Origin: Echinococcus granulosus
Lineage: Eukaryota > Platyhelminthes > Cestoda > Cyclophyllidea > Taeniidae
NCBI RefSeq assembly: GCF_000524195.1
Contig: NW_020170473.1
Coordinates: forward strand, 11,897 to 75,896
Length of the DNA: 64,000 nucleotides
Reading direction: 5' to 3'
Under the pieces are notes generated by a model. That model ran no database searches. It saw only the letters and a list, made by a program, of their open reading frames with translations, and had not been told where the DNA came from. Shown piece by piece: positions 1-12,505 of this stretch; positions within the stretch are counted from its first letter, which is position 1, and every line of letters begins with the position of its first letter. Made by a program: the position numbers and the translations under genes.

Positions 1-49
1 CTCATCCTCCAAAACTTTTCTGTTGGAATTTTGCATTTTCATCCATTAG

Positions 50-3000
50 GTGACCGCGTACAAAACAAAAATGGTAGGAAACAGAAATAACTAGACTGCT
101 GCATTAGAAAAATAGGAATAAAGAGCGGCCAATGGTAATATTAAGATTAGTCTTTATTTTGCTGAACCCTTTTCAGCTTATTAACGTGTGTTACAAAGTT
201 ACCAGAAACCTTATACAAATTTCTTTTTTTCTATTTTTTATTGTGAAATGCATATAAACTTGAAGGTAGGCTTTGAAACTACCAATCATTGCCTACTTAC
301 TATTTTTATTTATTTTTCCTTTTCAACAGCTTAAAGCGATATTATTGCTTTTTCAATTATTCTATAGTTAACTGAGAAAATTAGTGGTTTACCACATTTG
401 AAAGCACTTATTTTATCAACACTCGTTAATTCGTAGTTGTTCAAGGTAGTTCAGGTACTATTTACGAACTAATGAAAGGCAACGTCAGTGTACATATGGA
501 AAGACATTTGGGTTTAGCAATCTTTAAAGTTGATTGAATTATCTATTATTTGTTTGATAGCTGTATTCATGCTCAAAATGCTTAATGAAAAACTCGCTCT
601 TCCTTTGACCCAAATTCTGATCACGTCATAGAACTTGTATTTTACCATATAACCATCACTTAAAAGAAATATCTTCAAAGCTTTACTGTTAAAGGGTCCG
701 CTTGTCAGGTGCTCTCAGATTAGCTGCCATGTTATCCCGATGCCTTTCCTATCTCAAAAGGTATTCCCAATTACATTTCCGAAATGTCTGCCCCTCTGAT
801 TTGGCTCATTTATGAGGAGCACAATGATACGCCAAATTCCTGATCTGTAAAATTTAGCCCCAGTTACCGAATTACAAACTATTCTTAATTACAGATTATC
901 AATTATTATTAGCTGTTAATTGCACCACTCTGACCCGTTCTTTTAGGAGTCGAAGTCTTCTCAACATCGCAAGGTACGTTTATCCACTCTTTTTATCCTC
1001 TCCAATTTTCGTTTTCAAAGGAATTTTTTCCACGGAAGTTGTTTTATTCTCATTTCCTCACCAGAAGTGTGAGTTTAAGTCGGCAGGCGATGAGCCACGA
1101 GCAGCTTAATCACTCTCTCGAGGAGAGCACCAATCAGCTGACCAATGAGACCACAACTCCTCCTAGGTTGGCATCGATCGATGTTCTGTCTGACTGTGTG
1201 CGATTGGCTGGTGTCGCCTCTGAGTCAGCCGAGCAGCTGAACAGACAACCTTCGGAAGCAACCAATCATAATAATCGCAAGCTCACCATTGATGGTTTTT
1301 ACCAGCTTTAAATTTTTAGGCTACCCAGAAGGTAGATAAACAAATGCTTAGGCGAAATTCTTCTAATGTAAAATGGACCACATACAATACGACCAATCAT
1401 TGAATGTTGGATTGACCAATAGGCTCTTCTGCATAAAGTATTAGGGGTGTTTCCGCTAGCCACAGAAACCATTCACCCTCAAGCGATCTCAAACCATTAA
1501 GTAATTGACGGCTGGGAATTATGACATCCGTGAGTTGGAAACGTATTTTTTTAAGTAAACGTTATAAGGTCCTTGGTTTACTTCATTGACTATTGAATTA
1601 GGGACCGTCAGTTCTAGCGACCAAAGTAAGTTTGAGATAAAAAGAGTAGATTTAAAATATTGAGGTAATTAAGACAACACATTTAGCAGAACAACCCCTC
1701 CTCTATATTTGGGCACATAATAGGAAGAACGGTGTAATTTCTGGAATACAAAATGTTTAGATGTACTGTGTCCACTAAAATTTAGTTCAAAAATCATTTA
1801 ATCGTTGTTTGGTGATGCATTATTTAAGCCATATTTATGAGTTAGGGATAGGTTAAATATATTGTTTAAGATACTCAAATGTACCAATTCAAGTTTTTAC
1901 TTCTAATAGCCTAATTCTTTGTATAATCGCATTCATATGTAAAATAACAAGAATATTTATTGGGCGTGGATTACTTGATTTGGAATAAATTATTATTTTC
2001 TAGAAGTCGTTATAGAATTTGTTAGTGCTCCCAACATGATACTTTACCTTAAAAACGATCTGCCCTAATTATCAGTTTCCTAATTACAAATTCGCCAAAG
2101 AAAGTATTTGAAGTCTCAAAGATGGAACTAATATTACAATAATAAATAAGAAAAGAGGAAATTGTTGCCAAAAGTAGTCGTCCAAGTGCATTAGTTACTT
2201 CAAAAATTATAAGCGTTTGTGAAATCCGCATTTGATTTCTTCGCACACATGCTAACATATTTTATTTGTGATTAATGTCAAATACGTGGAGAAAAAAGGC
2301 AAAATGCAAAAAACCGTGTGAACTTAGCCAGAAATCCTGCATTTTTGATAATCATAGTGCTTCCACTAGTGAACTGAACAAAAATATTTGCCACTCGAGA
2401 ATTAAGCTCAAATTTTAGGGATGAGGTGATACAGGGAACTTGATATCATCCACTTCCAAAAGTCTACTTGCACCGTGGAAAGTGTGAGGCCTCCTCTGAT
2501 TAACTCTTCCTATCTGGATTCAGCGCTTGATAACATTCTCTTGAACAAAACCTAGCTTTTAAGGGGGTTTAATACGACAAAAGTTGCTGCCGTAGGAGTA
2601 CGGCACCCAGTAGTAAGTGGCAAGCGGGCTCTATCACTTGCAAAAATAGTTGCAGCACCTGTGCATGGGCCAGTCTGGTCCATCCCGGTTCAAACATTGT
2701 TAGTCACAATGACAGGACCGTGTTAGTGAATAGGTGCATGATGACGAACGAAGCTTCTTGTGAACCAAGGTGTAAAATCTGAACTCACCGAAATCTTCAG
2801 CCACAGTTTTACGGCTATGTGACGTTCTTACTGGCATAAACAATTCCACGATAGGCGCACGTGGTTCGTCTTGAGGACCCTAGTCTAAAATATCGGCAAC
2901 TACTCCAGAAAATGCGAAGATAATTAGCGCCTGTAAACTTTGAGCTTGTGGATTTTGGGAATCATTTGAGAAATCCGAATGTTTTGCAGATGTGAAAATG

Positions 3001-6000
3001 TATCGCAGCAGTGAGGTCATATCGACAACCGTCTCACCGGCAATAACAAATAGCACAAACGGGGATTTATCACCGGTAGTCAGCATGACCTGGTCACCGA
3101 TGCCTTTGCAGAAGGCGGACACTTTGGCTGAGGTGGAGAGCAAGGAGGTCGAAGCGGTACTGACCCATGCTGAGGTATGAAGCCAATCTCTTCCATCAAT
3201 TGCTTCATTACTCATCTAAGAGTAATTTAAAAATCAAACAGTTTTTGTGATGTGTTCACTTCGAAACATGTTTACCCAAACGGTTGAGTTAACTAAGTAA
3301 AAAGCGGTACTTAAATAATGTTGGGATCTTTTAAAATACGGTACAAGATGTCGTCCCTCAAATGATATTCTTTGAACGATATCGTCGCGTTTTGAGTTTA
3401 TTCTGAAATTTTGTCCCATAACCTCTGCACCACTTCATTTGGATAGAGAATTTTCGAACCACTCAAAATGGACATTTTATAAAAGATGGAGCAAATAGAG
3501 GATTGAGGTATTGAATAATTATCAATTTAGTTGGAATTTATCGAACGAGAACCCACTTCCATAAATATGATAGCATTCGACGCTTGTTTAATTTTCAATG
3601 AGGCGGTCGTGATTAAAGTACTTATTTGTTGATTACCATTATAATACTTTGATGAACTACTTTTTTTTTGAGTGACAGAATGTGATGATAAAAACCACGG
3701 ATCTCTAAAATAACATTGATCCATGAAATTCATGAGGTATGGTTTCCATCAATGATTTGGCGTGACCCAAAGGCACTTGTAAAACATGCGCGATTTCTTT
3801 TGTACATGCACTACAGAGTATAAATACGAACGTGTTTGTGCATTTCCATGTGCTCTTCGCTATGGTCTCCTATTTTGAAGCCTCAAATTATTAAACTTCA
3901 GTTGAGTTTAATGAATCCAATTCCATCTTGTCTGTTCTACGAATCAAGTTCAACTCGACTCCCACCAAGGGTGTGATGTGCGTAACCAGGAGGTATCGCT
4001 CAGTCAGTTGGGTTAAGCGACTTGATTCTCAGAGGTCTAAGCGATTGGTACGCTTTCTTGGAATTTGATAATCCCATAACCATGTATGAAAGGTAGGAGA
4101 TAGTTGAAAACTAAAAGAGAGATTGGAACGGAAGTGGCCAAGTTTTCCGCGTTTACACTTCAGGTTTTCTGAAAGTACAACTTGCAGCCCGTTTGTGTCC
4201 CTCTGGAAAAGGATGATAAATTGTAATGGTATTAATTTGTAGCACACAAACAACTAGTTTGTGTGATTAATTTGCGTCATTTCCATTCACCGTCTGACAT
4301 CGCTAAAAACTTGCCATTTGGTATTCGCGGAGTTTCCATCTTGTATCAAGCGAACATTTATTTGTCTAAGCGAGTATGCATTTTATGAGAGTCGCTTTGA
4401 TACTTGAAACAAATTGACCTTATCATAATTTCAAGTCTAACTCGACTAGATTAAAATCGTGAAAGAGAATTAGAATAGCAAACATTTGGATGTAACCTGT
4501 TAAAGCAGGTTCTCAACCTTGATTCGAGGTACATATACAGTCAGCTAAAACACGTTTAGGCATTCAGGACGAAAGTGGAACAACTTAAGCAGAATTTTAA
4601 ATAAGAAAGAACTGCCTAGTTAGTACCCCTTGTTTCGAGTACAGTCCATGTGTTTGGACTAAAATTCGCCATCATTGAATGTGCTAAATCTGGTGAACTA
4701 TGTGAGTCCCGAATGTATTGAGTGCATCTGCAAAGAAGAAGTAGTCTGGTCTGAGTCGTAAGGTCAGGAGAAGTACAAACTACGACTCAGTACTTATCAA
4801 AATTGGTATGAGAAATTTAGGTACGTTGCCTATTCAACCCTTGTGTATCCGGCTTCCAAGTTCGTGCAGTTTTAAAATTATGCATTTAATTGTCTAGATA
4901 AGTTTCCTCTTTAAGCCAACTTCAAGTTCCTTATCCAGCTATTCTTCTAAAGCTATTTCTTGCTTTACTTAATTGTCCTTACAACTAGCGCTAAGTGACG
5001 TTCACCGCGGGGGTCGCACTCAATCATCCGCCCATCAGACAATTTGGCCTAATCAATGGCTATAAACCACAAATGAGCACGTGTCACAACCGTGACCACG
5101 GAAGTGTTTTTGTCCAAGACTCCCATTAGTAATAAAACAATTTTCATCGGAAAATTCTGAAGGACTAAATAACCTTTAAAGGAAACTTTGGATAACCATA
5201 ATTTTCCTTTACCTTATTTGGTCATACTTAAAAGACGATCCTGAAATATTGCATTATTAGAGGAAAATACAAAAAAAATAATCCTCTACAGATCATGCGT
5301 TTGGTGGCACATCGTCAAACTGAGGACAACGAACCAGAGGAAGGTGTTCCCAGGAACAACGAAGTGGAAGAATCACCAAAGACCGATGCTACATCTCTAC
5401 CGTCTGCTCCAGAGTGGAAGAGAAAGCAGGGAGATGAAGAAAAGGCAAACGAGGAAGAGGAGGAGGCCACGGTCGATGGTATAACGCCTCCACTGCCTTC
5501 TCCCACCACATTGCCTCACAAATTCAATTGTCAAGGCAGCGTGGACCACTCCTCACAGAATCACAGTTCCACCACTTCCGAGTCCTTTGCTACCCAGATC
5601 CAACGTCCAGGGGCCTCCACGATGATGCTGGAACGTGCCGACACTGTCCCCTCAGACTCCACTCCTCTCTCTTCGTCCACCGCATCTCCCTCTCCACCGA
5701 AACCAGAGGTAAATCTCGTTACTCGCAGCGCTGTTGTGGATCCACCTTCCGATTTTGCTGACACTTCATCGCCCCAGAAGGACATCTACTTCCCATACCT
5801 TTCCAAAGTCCGCAATCTAGACCAAGACGAATGTGGACAAAAGACACTCTACCAGCCTCTGCGATTCGATATACCTATCCGAGATCCTTTCACCCTCCCA
5901 TCTCGATCACAAGAGCTCAGCATCAGTGTGGAGCAACCATTCGATTCGTTTACATCCTCTCCAGCAAAAACAAGCGTTGCAGAACTCTCGCCATGGCCGA

Positions 6001-9000
6001 ATGAGAGGCTAGTGAACGTACCCTTACGCGTAGACAATAGTTCACTTCTCTTGCGTCATGGATACACGCCGCACCGAGGTTATAAACCCGGTCATTTGCG
6101 AAATCAATCGGACGAAGAAGTGGGAATGAAGGAAAATGATGAGGTCGAGCCGAGACCGACGGTAGTTCGGGGAGGCTGTGCGCCACCGATAGACGAACCT
6201 ATCATTGTTGCTGAGTACCACGTGCCTCTGTGCGATGTAAGTTGGGTAATTTAAGTTAGTCTATTGTCTGTGTTTATGTGAAGGAGATGTACGATATTTT
6301 ATTTCTTAATATGAATCAGAAATGTTTCCCATACAAATAAGAGTTCAGTCGTGAAGGTTCAAGCCAAACCAGGAGTCTTAGTGGTATAACAAAAAGTGGA
6401 ACATTTCAAGCAGTAAAAACTATTTTTGCTTTACTTCACAGTCTCCTGATGCATTAATGTACTAAGTTCAGCTTCAAGCCAACATCTACAAAGCAGCTTA
6501 GACATAGAAAGGTTGTCGGTAGGCCTGAACCATTACCACATGCTGTTCCAGCCACTCACGCACTACCATCTTGATTTATCTGTGTCTAGAATGTACGTTG
6601 ACTACGTGTAGGGGTGATGGGCTACACTTGCTATCTACGACTGCAGACAGTACCTCTACGGTAGTATCAATCTTTATCAATAATATAAAATCAGAAGTCT
6701 CTGTTTGACTTGAACATTCTTCCCAGAAAAATCGTGTGTTTGCTATCTCAACTTAGTGTCAATTAGCAACGTTTTAATAATACACATGTAAACTACTTTA
6801 AAAATGTTGTAGTGATTTGGTTTTATTGGATTAATAAACTCAAAAGAGGAAATGGATAGCGAAAATGTTTGGTCAAGAGAGCAGAAAGTTGTGATTATAT
6901 TGTTGTCACAGAATGTGGTGTCATGGGAAGAAATTTTTGTATTATGTAACCCAATATGAGCCCCAGTGTCTTAACGAAATATTTTTTCAAAAAACTAAAA
7001 TACCCATTGGGTTTGCTTATTGTTCAGCACGAAAGCCGTGAATACTTCCAGTATCTTCGGAGTGAAATTCGGTGATAGTGATTCATGGGTAAAGAAGGGA
7101 GGGAGGAATGGAAAAGTGCATACGGAATGGAGCTGTTATTTCTTTCTTCCACTTTAGCTACTTCTATTGCATGGTTGAAACTCACGTGGCCCAATTTTTA
7201 AGATTAAAATAGCTAATGCTTCCGTCTTCAACTGACTGTCTCCGTTTGAACTGATTTCTTCTCAGTGTAGATAAGTAACTGTTGTTACTAGCCACAAACT
7301 GGCTACGACATTACATCACTTTGCCATTTCTCTGGATCATTTAATAACTCAATTGGAATCGTTTTTTGTAGCTATTAAGGTGAAGTTCCGGCCTGCTTAC
7401 AGGTCTATTGTGGGTTATGCTTCAAGTTTCGGCAAGTAATTTTGATGAGCCTTTACGTTGTCCCATTACTGCATTTTTATAGCAAAATTCATTTACATAA
7501 ACTTTTGATTCATTACTTAACAACTTTAATCTCCTCTGAAGTCATAACAGGTCACACTAGTGTAGGAGAAGTTATCATTAACAAGCAGGAGGGTCGGCAG
7601 TCTTCAAGGGAAGCCTCAAGGTTCCGTCGGCAATTTCGAAGTGCGATTCACGTAAACTAAGGGTCCATACATTAAAATGGATATCAAATCAATATGCGTA
7701 AATACTTGATAGATCCGATTCTGTAGTCGAAGATAGTTCAGGACTCTTAAGTGATTACTGCTGCATTTAATGTCAGATCCAGTAAAATGACCAGTCAGAT
7801 TTTATCGCCATAAACTTAGGCATGATTTGATGTGAATGGACGGAGGAATTCCGACTGGATGTTTTTCGGCTCTTTTCTCTTCATCAAATTTCACTTATTC
7901 GTGTGGCTCAATTTTTGAAATTAAGCTGTTCTCACGTCTGCTCCCAGGTTTATGAGCAGTAGCTGAACCCATCGAAAATATAACAGTAACTGGTGTTATA
8001 TGAGGACACTGAATTGCCTCGGAGATCCTGATACTGAAAACGTTTTACCACTACAGAGAGCGAAACCTATATTGCCTTCAGAAGTAATTTGAAGTACTCT
8101 CTAGACTTAACTTACCACCCTCCGTTGGCGTTCCAGAAAAGTTCTCATATATGCAAGTCTTGATCAACCACATCATTGGTTCGGCACCGCACTGCCTTAT
8201 CATGATTGGGTGGGAGGGTATGCGCCCGCATTTCTAGGTAGGGGTTCGATGGAAAGAGGGTGAAGAGGAGATCATTTGATAGCAGTAAGATGCCAGCTCA
8301 GGTGCTTATGTCGCCTTGTTGGGCTCGTGAGGTAAATCCACAGGTGGTTGAGGATTTGCTGGATGAACTCGTTTATGTCTGGCCCTACAATCGAAGGTTA
8401 ATGAGTCCTCTTCCTGAGGTGAGGCAAGGCAAAATGATGTGTTTGAAGACTCTCTTCCTCTATTTAAGTCTCCTACCACTTTAAGAGTTCATTTGTTGCT
8501 CAATTGTTAAGTAGTTTTTACGAGAATACGATTTGGTCTAATAACTCATCCCGGTTTAAGAATCTTTGGCAAACTGGTTGATTTAAAATGGGTCTTTATT
8601 TTCATTTTTTTCTTTTTCTTATTCTTGTGCTTATTGAGCCAATCAGTCAGTCAACACCATTGCTTGGTTTAAATTCCCATTTTGTTAATTTCTAATGGCA
8701 CTATTAAACTTCTCTTTTCATGATCTCTGCTCTGAGAGATGATAAAAGTTGGCATTTCGCATGTATGGGAGACTTGCATCTCTGCGCCCTTAAAAAGTTT
8801 GATTAAACCTTTAGTAAAACCCCTAGAGTAGGCTTTTAGTGTACTTTTGGAATACTTTGGCTTTCTTCAAACATCTTCATTTGTCTCACACTACATATTT
8901 ATGCTGTCATTTGATATACATCACCCCTGACTTATAACTTTCAAAGAAAGGTTTAGTTAAAGGCATTGGCATATTTTCCTATCCTAGAAATGTTACGCAT

Positions 9001-12000
9001 TAAGCAATTAGTAAGCATAGCTACCGAGCTGTGTAAAACAGAGCCCATCCAGGACCCTTCACGAATGCTCTATTTAATCTTATTAAGAACCTCCTTCTCT
9101 CACTCCTTTAAATTTACTACTTTTTTTACCTTTAAATGCCTGAAAAACGTCGAATTTTGTTGAATACCATCTCAAACCTAACTTTAAATTCTGTTTCCAT
9201 AAGAATAGCTTCTTTTGGTATCCTCCCTGAAAATTGAAAAAAATATAATTTGGGAAAGATATCTCGAAAAATTTGAAGTACTGGTGTCAATTTATTTGTT
9301 CCTTCCGTCAATGTGCGTTAGCACACCCCATCTTCTTTCATTTTTAATAGAGCTTTAATTTTTGAATATTTATCTATATTTCCAAAAATCTGCAACAACT
9401 GATTAGAATGACAAAGAAAGTTGTTCATAAAACTTTAAACAAAGTTTGATTGTTTCTCTATTTATTCCCGAAAAGTTAAAAAAATTGGAAATTATGGCAT
9501 TCTTTAGTGGGTGTGTACATTTCTTTTCGCTTTGAAAAAATAATGTTCATTTACTATTGCTCAAAAAGGACTACTTTCAGACTAACAGCCAACTCTTACT
9601 TAAGGAATTATAGGAAGTGAAGTTAGAGTAAGAATAAATCTTGCACTAACTAATATTTCAAATAGTTCCTCTTATTTGGCGAAATTGTTGAAATCAAATT
9701 CTAACCAATGCAAGAAAATGTCACCTGACAAAAATACCAGACAAATTCACTAAGACATACAGCTTGCTTATCCTAAAAAGCAGGTAAATCTTAGGAGGAG
9801 GATGATGATGATGACGGGAGTGAAGAGGAACCAAAGGAAATATCAGAACAGGACAAAGCGGCGGTCGCGCCATTTAATTGGAGCGCCGCGTCTGCTCGTG
9901 TTGATAGGATTCTCCCCGTTGAAACTCAGGTTATGCCAAACCTTCCGGCCATGACAACCGTCATCCTTAGCCAGGAGATTTTGACTCCTAAGTAAGCTGA
10001 ACTAGTTTTTTGCATCAAAGGTTTCTGGGCTTAAAAAGACACCCGATTGCTTCCTTCCCAATCTCTAGGATGGACATTATCGATACTTATCACAAAGAAA
10101 TGGATTCCTTTCCGGAACCCAGCACTGAGTCTGTTACCGAGAGACCTGTGGTTTCTCCTCCAAGGTATGTGACAAAATGAAATGCAATTTCCTACGCGTA
10201 ATTTTTAAGTAAGCTATTGAAGTTCGTTTTGTTTTTTTACATTAAGTTGTGGAAATTGTTACGACTGAATTTGTGAGGCAACTACTTTAAGTTCAGGGCT
10301 GTTTCTATTCATGATGCTCTGTATTATCTCGTTCCGTTATTAGTTCGAGAAAGGGAATATTTCACCTAAGGTCCTAATAACGAATCTTAGAGAGACGATA
10401 ATGAGTCTTCGCATTATGAGCAACAGCAATGAGATACCGTGAAGTCGCAGACAGATTCCATTTCCTATTCCAAATCAACATACCGGTAACATTTGAATAA
10501 ATCAGTGAATTGCATTCCTACGTTATTATACTCTTGACAGTTAAATTGCTTGATCAAATTTTTAAGCATCGATGATTTCAACAGTTTTGTCGAAGTCGAT
10601 TAGGATTGGATGGTTTGCATTTTAACGGTCCCTTATCATATCAAAATTTCAGTAAGCTTTTGCAGTTAGTATGCAGCACCTTGTTAAAGCACTCAATTTT
10701 GGAGACTTTATTGAGCAAAATCATGGGTTTGGTGTCCCAACTTCTATCCTCTATGTTGTATCTTCAAATAGTCTGAAAAGTATAAGCCACTCAAATAGAG
10801 GCAGAACTGAAGTCTATTAACCCAGCTTCTACTTATTTGTGTGCTATTAAACTCTATAGTCATCATGCTGGATCAGTGTGAAACGTTGTTTGGGGAAAAA
10901 GGTTGGAAAAGGTACATTAAATGGCGTCTCGAGGGACCTGCACATTTATTGGCTGTATTTAAGCTAATTGACCTAATGTTACAACAATTTCTTCTAAAAG
11001 CTCCCTGCCAGGACCTCTAGGCAATTGGAAGTCACCAAGCGACCCAAATGCCTCATCTCCCCAGCATGAAGTTAATACTTTTGATACCGAAGACTCAATG
11101 AAAATACTACACAAACAGAGTGCATTTATCCTTACACTGAAAATAATCTATGCCTATTTTATTGTTTTAAAATCAAAAAGTCTTTTTGCGACCCGATTTG
11201 ATGCTTCCATTTGACATAAGTTGGTAATGAAAGTGTCAGGCAATTGTGACGCCGGGTTCATGTAGGAGAATTTCAGCTTCATATATGTGTCGCTGATAGC
11301 AATCTTGTTAGCTTTATATATGTAACAAATGCAGACTACTTGCATATTTAATGGCCAGCAACTGTAAATGTTAACAGAAAGCAGACACGCTTCTTTTCTA
11401 CATCGAAAATGAACGTAACTCTGTTGTGTTATCATTTCGGTGGTGAGCTGTTGATCAATGAATTAATTTTAAAGGCCCGGTTGCTAGATTTGATTTTTTC
11501 AAAGTTAACTCGAACCATAGAAAAATGTGACAGCTGTATTTAAAATCCAAAACTTACTAGTGTGACTTTGGCAATGCACTGCTTTATCTCTTATCGGAAA
11601 TAAGTAAAAAAAAATCAAAGATGGTAACGAAGTGACCCCATCCCTTTGAAGCCCATGTCAGGATGAGTTTAATTCAATCCGTCAATCCAACAAAAAACCT
11701 TTTACAGACGGGATCGAAATTCCTGTTTTGCGACAATTTTGAACTTTTGAGTAATAACTTATGAGTTATTGTCCTGTGGAAATTGATTTGGTTTCGTATT
11801 TACGTACAGAAATATCAGCCACGAGAACGTTGGTGGACGGAAATCGACAAAAATGGAGCCCTTTCTACAGAGGACTCTAATACAAATTTCCAAGACAGAA
11901 GGTACAGAAGAGGAGGAAAAGTACCAGGAACAAACTTTGCCATCTCCGACTTCTTCCGGCTCTGCCTCCGCCACCACCTTTGAAATGCCCGTCTCCCCAA

Positions 12001-12173
12001 CCATTGTGCAGGTCTTTTGGTTTCTCCTTGTGTTTCTCTTCGTCCACCATGTCCTCAAAGTTCTTCGTGTTGGCCCAATCCTGGGCTTTTTCGGTGCCAC
12101 GGGCCCTGAAGCCATTGGCTATTGGAGCGCCATGGAGGCCATGGTTGACTTTCTCCTCTTTCGACTCCTCTAA
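50..12173 (+). CDS. Unrecognised, mostly disordered protein with C-terminal membrane segment (5' end outside window)
   Basis: Exons are inferred at 50-73 (weak), 709-760, 947-973, 1065-1294, 2990-3174, 5292-6236, 8242-8418, 9795-9991, 10069-10164 and 11810-12173 (stop TAA). Every junction keeps phase (1, 2, 2, 1, 0, 0, 0, 2, 2), and all have GT donors and AG acceptors, so they read as one frame of about 765 codons. The N-terminal part is basic (LKRSRSLLNIARS). The large 945-nt exon is rich in Glu, Ser, Pro and Thr and looks disordered. Exon 9795 opens with EEDDDDDGSEEE. The last exon carries a hydrophobic stretch (VQVFWFLLVFLFVHHVLKVL) about 35 residues before the end, like a tail anchor or single-pass helix, then a second partly hydrophobic segment ending in FLLFRLL. 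I recognise no catalytic motif or family. The gene starts left of the window, or possibly at the ATG in the 709-760 exon. It converges on the receptor gene. Confidence 0.72.
709..1294 (+). CDS. N-terminal exons of the disordered membrane protein, including a 27-nt microexon
   Basis: Three exons: 709-760 (52 nt), 947-973 (27 nt) and 1065-1294 (230 nt). The donors AAAAG|gtattc and GCAAG|gtacg and the acceptors ttgtcag|, ttttag| and cctcaccag| are good. They join in phase to read a basic segment (MLSRCLSYLKRSRSLLNIAR), then a Gln/Asn/Ser/Glu-rich stretch. The third donor, GATG|gttttt, is poor. I accept it because its phase 1 matches the acceptor at 2990. If it is not used, the frame would end at TAA 1309-1311. 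A possible 24-nt exon lies upstream at 50-73 (attag| acceptor, ATG|gtagga donor), also in phase. Confidence 0.6.
2990..3174 (+). CDS. Internal exon of the disordered membrane protein
   Basis: The acceptor ttttgcag| and donor GCTGAG|gtatga bound a 185-nt open frame reading VKMYRSSEVISTTV, then a Ser/Thr/Val-rich stretch and an acidic end (LAEVESKEVEAVLTHAE). Phase 1 in and phase 0 out match the neighbouring exons. A 111-codon frame on the opposite strand over the same bases is treated as a shadow, because it lacks matching splice signals. Confidence 0.65.
5292..6236 (+). CDS. Large disordered exon of the plus-strand gene
   Basis: A 945-nt exon (315 codons) with acceptor ctctacag| and donor GCGAT|gtaagt. 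It is low complexity: acidic runs near the start (KANEEEEEATVD), then Ser/Pro/Thr-rich segments (STASPSPPKPE), with short aromatic islands such as KDIYFPYLSK and a conserved-looking end (DEPIIVAEYHVPLCD). An ATG lies 3 nt inside the exon, so it could be the start of a shorter or trans-spliced transcript. The phase-0 match to the exon ending at 3174 favours an internal exon. No domain is recognised. Confidence 0.78.
8242..10164 (+). CDS. Three middle exons of the plus-strand gene
   Basis: Exons 8242-8418 (59 codons), 9795-9991 and 10069-10164. The first uses the second of two nearby acceptors (ctag/gtag|GGG), because only that one leaves the frame open. It reads a globular-looking segment (VNPQVVEDLLDELVYVWPYN). 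The second begins with an acidic run and continues NWSAASARVDRILPVETQVM. The third reads MDIIDTYHKEMDSFPEP. Donors CTGAG|gtgagg, CCTAA|gtaagc and CCAAG|gtatgt are strong, and phases 0, 2 and 2 agree. Confidence 0.75.
11810..12173 (+). CDS. Terminal exon with hydrophobic membrane segment
   Basis: The acceptor tacgtacag| opens a 364-nt exon in phase 2. It reads a Glu/Ser/Thr-rich lead, then a strongly hydrophobic helix (about 20 residues around VFWFLLVFLFVHHV), a short Gly/Pro-containing link (RVGPILGFFGATGPEAIGY) and a second amphipathic stretch ending in FLLFRLL and a TAA stop. The position near the C terminus suggests a tail-anchored or hairpin membrane protein. It does not end in the PPPX motif expected of a KASH protein. 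Confidence 0.78.
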
Positions 12174-12381
12174 ATGAAACGTTTTCGATCTCCACTGTCC
12201 CTTCATTCCAATTATGATTTTGATTGTCTGCGTGCTTGCCACTGTTTGTGTGTTTTAAACGAATTAATATACTAAGCAGCCTCTAATTCCTATTCAATTT
12301 TCATGAAAAAGCTTTAAACGCAGTGAAGCTTCTTTTGTTTAAATCTAAACATATTATGATTAGGATTATAAGATTTCGTTG

Positions 12382-12505
12382 AATAAAACGAGAGGCAAAA
12401 GAGTCTCTTCGTAAGTTTTTTTACTTTTATCAGAAGAAGCGCTTCCAGAAAAATCAGTTTCTTCCGCAAAAAGCATTGAGCGTCACTTGAAATTTGCTGA
12501 ATAAA
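12382..12505 (+). terminator. Candidate polyadenylation signals after the plus-strand gene
   Basis: Two AATAAA hexamers, at 12382-12387 and 12500-12505, lie 210-330 nt past the stop codon at 12173. Either could direct 3' end formation. Motif evidence only. Confidence 0.45.

Noticed and set aside
2880..3215. 111-codon minus-strand frame
   Set aside because: It is a shadow of the plus-strand exon 2990-3174, which has matching splice sites and phases.
5295..6254. Single-exon gene starting at ATG 5295 and ending at TAA 6254
   Set aside because: The frame crosses a strong donor at 6236, and upstream exons join in phase 0, so I model it as an internal exon. A trans-spliced short form stays possible.
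11810..12173. KASH-type nuclear envelope tail
   Set aside because: The C terminus lacks the expected PPPX ending and ends in FLLFRLL.
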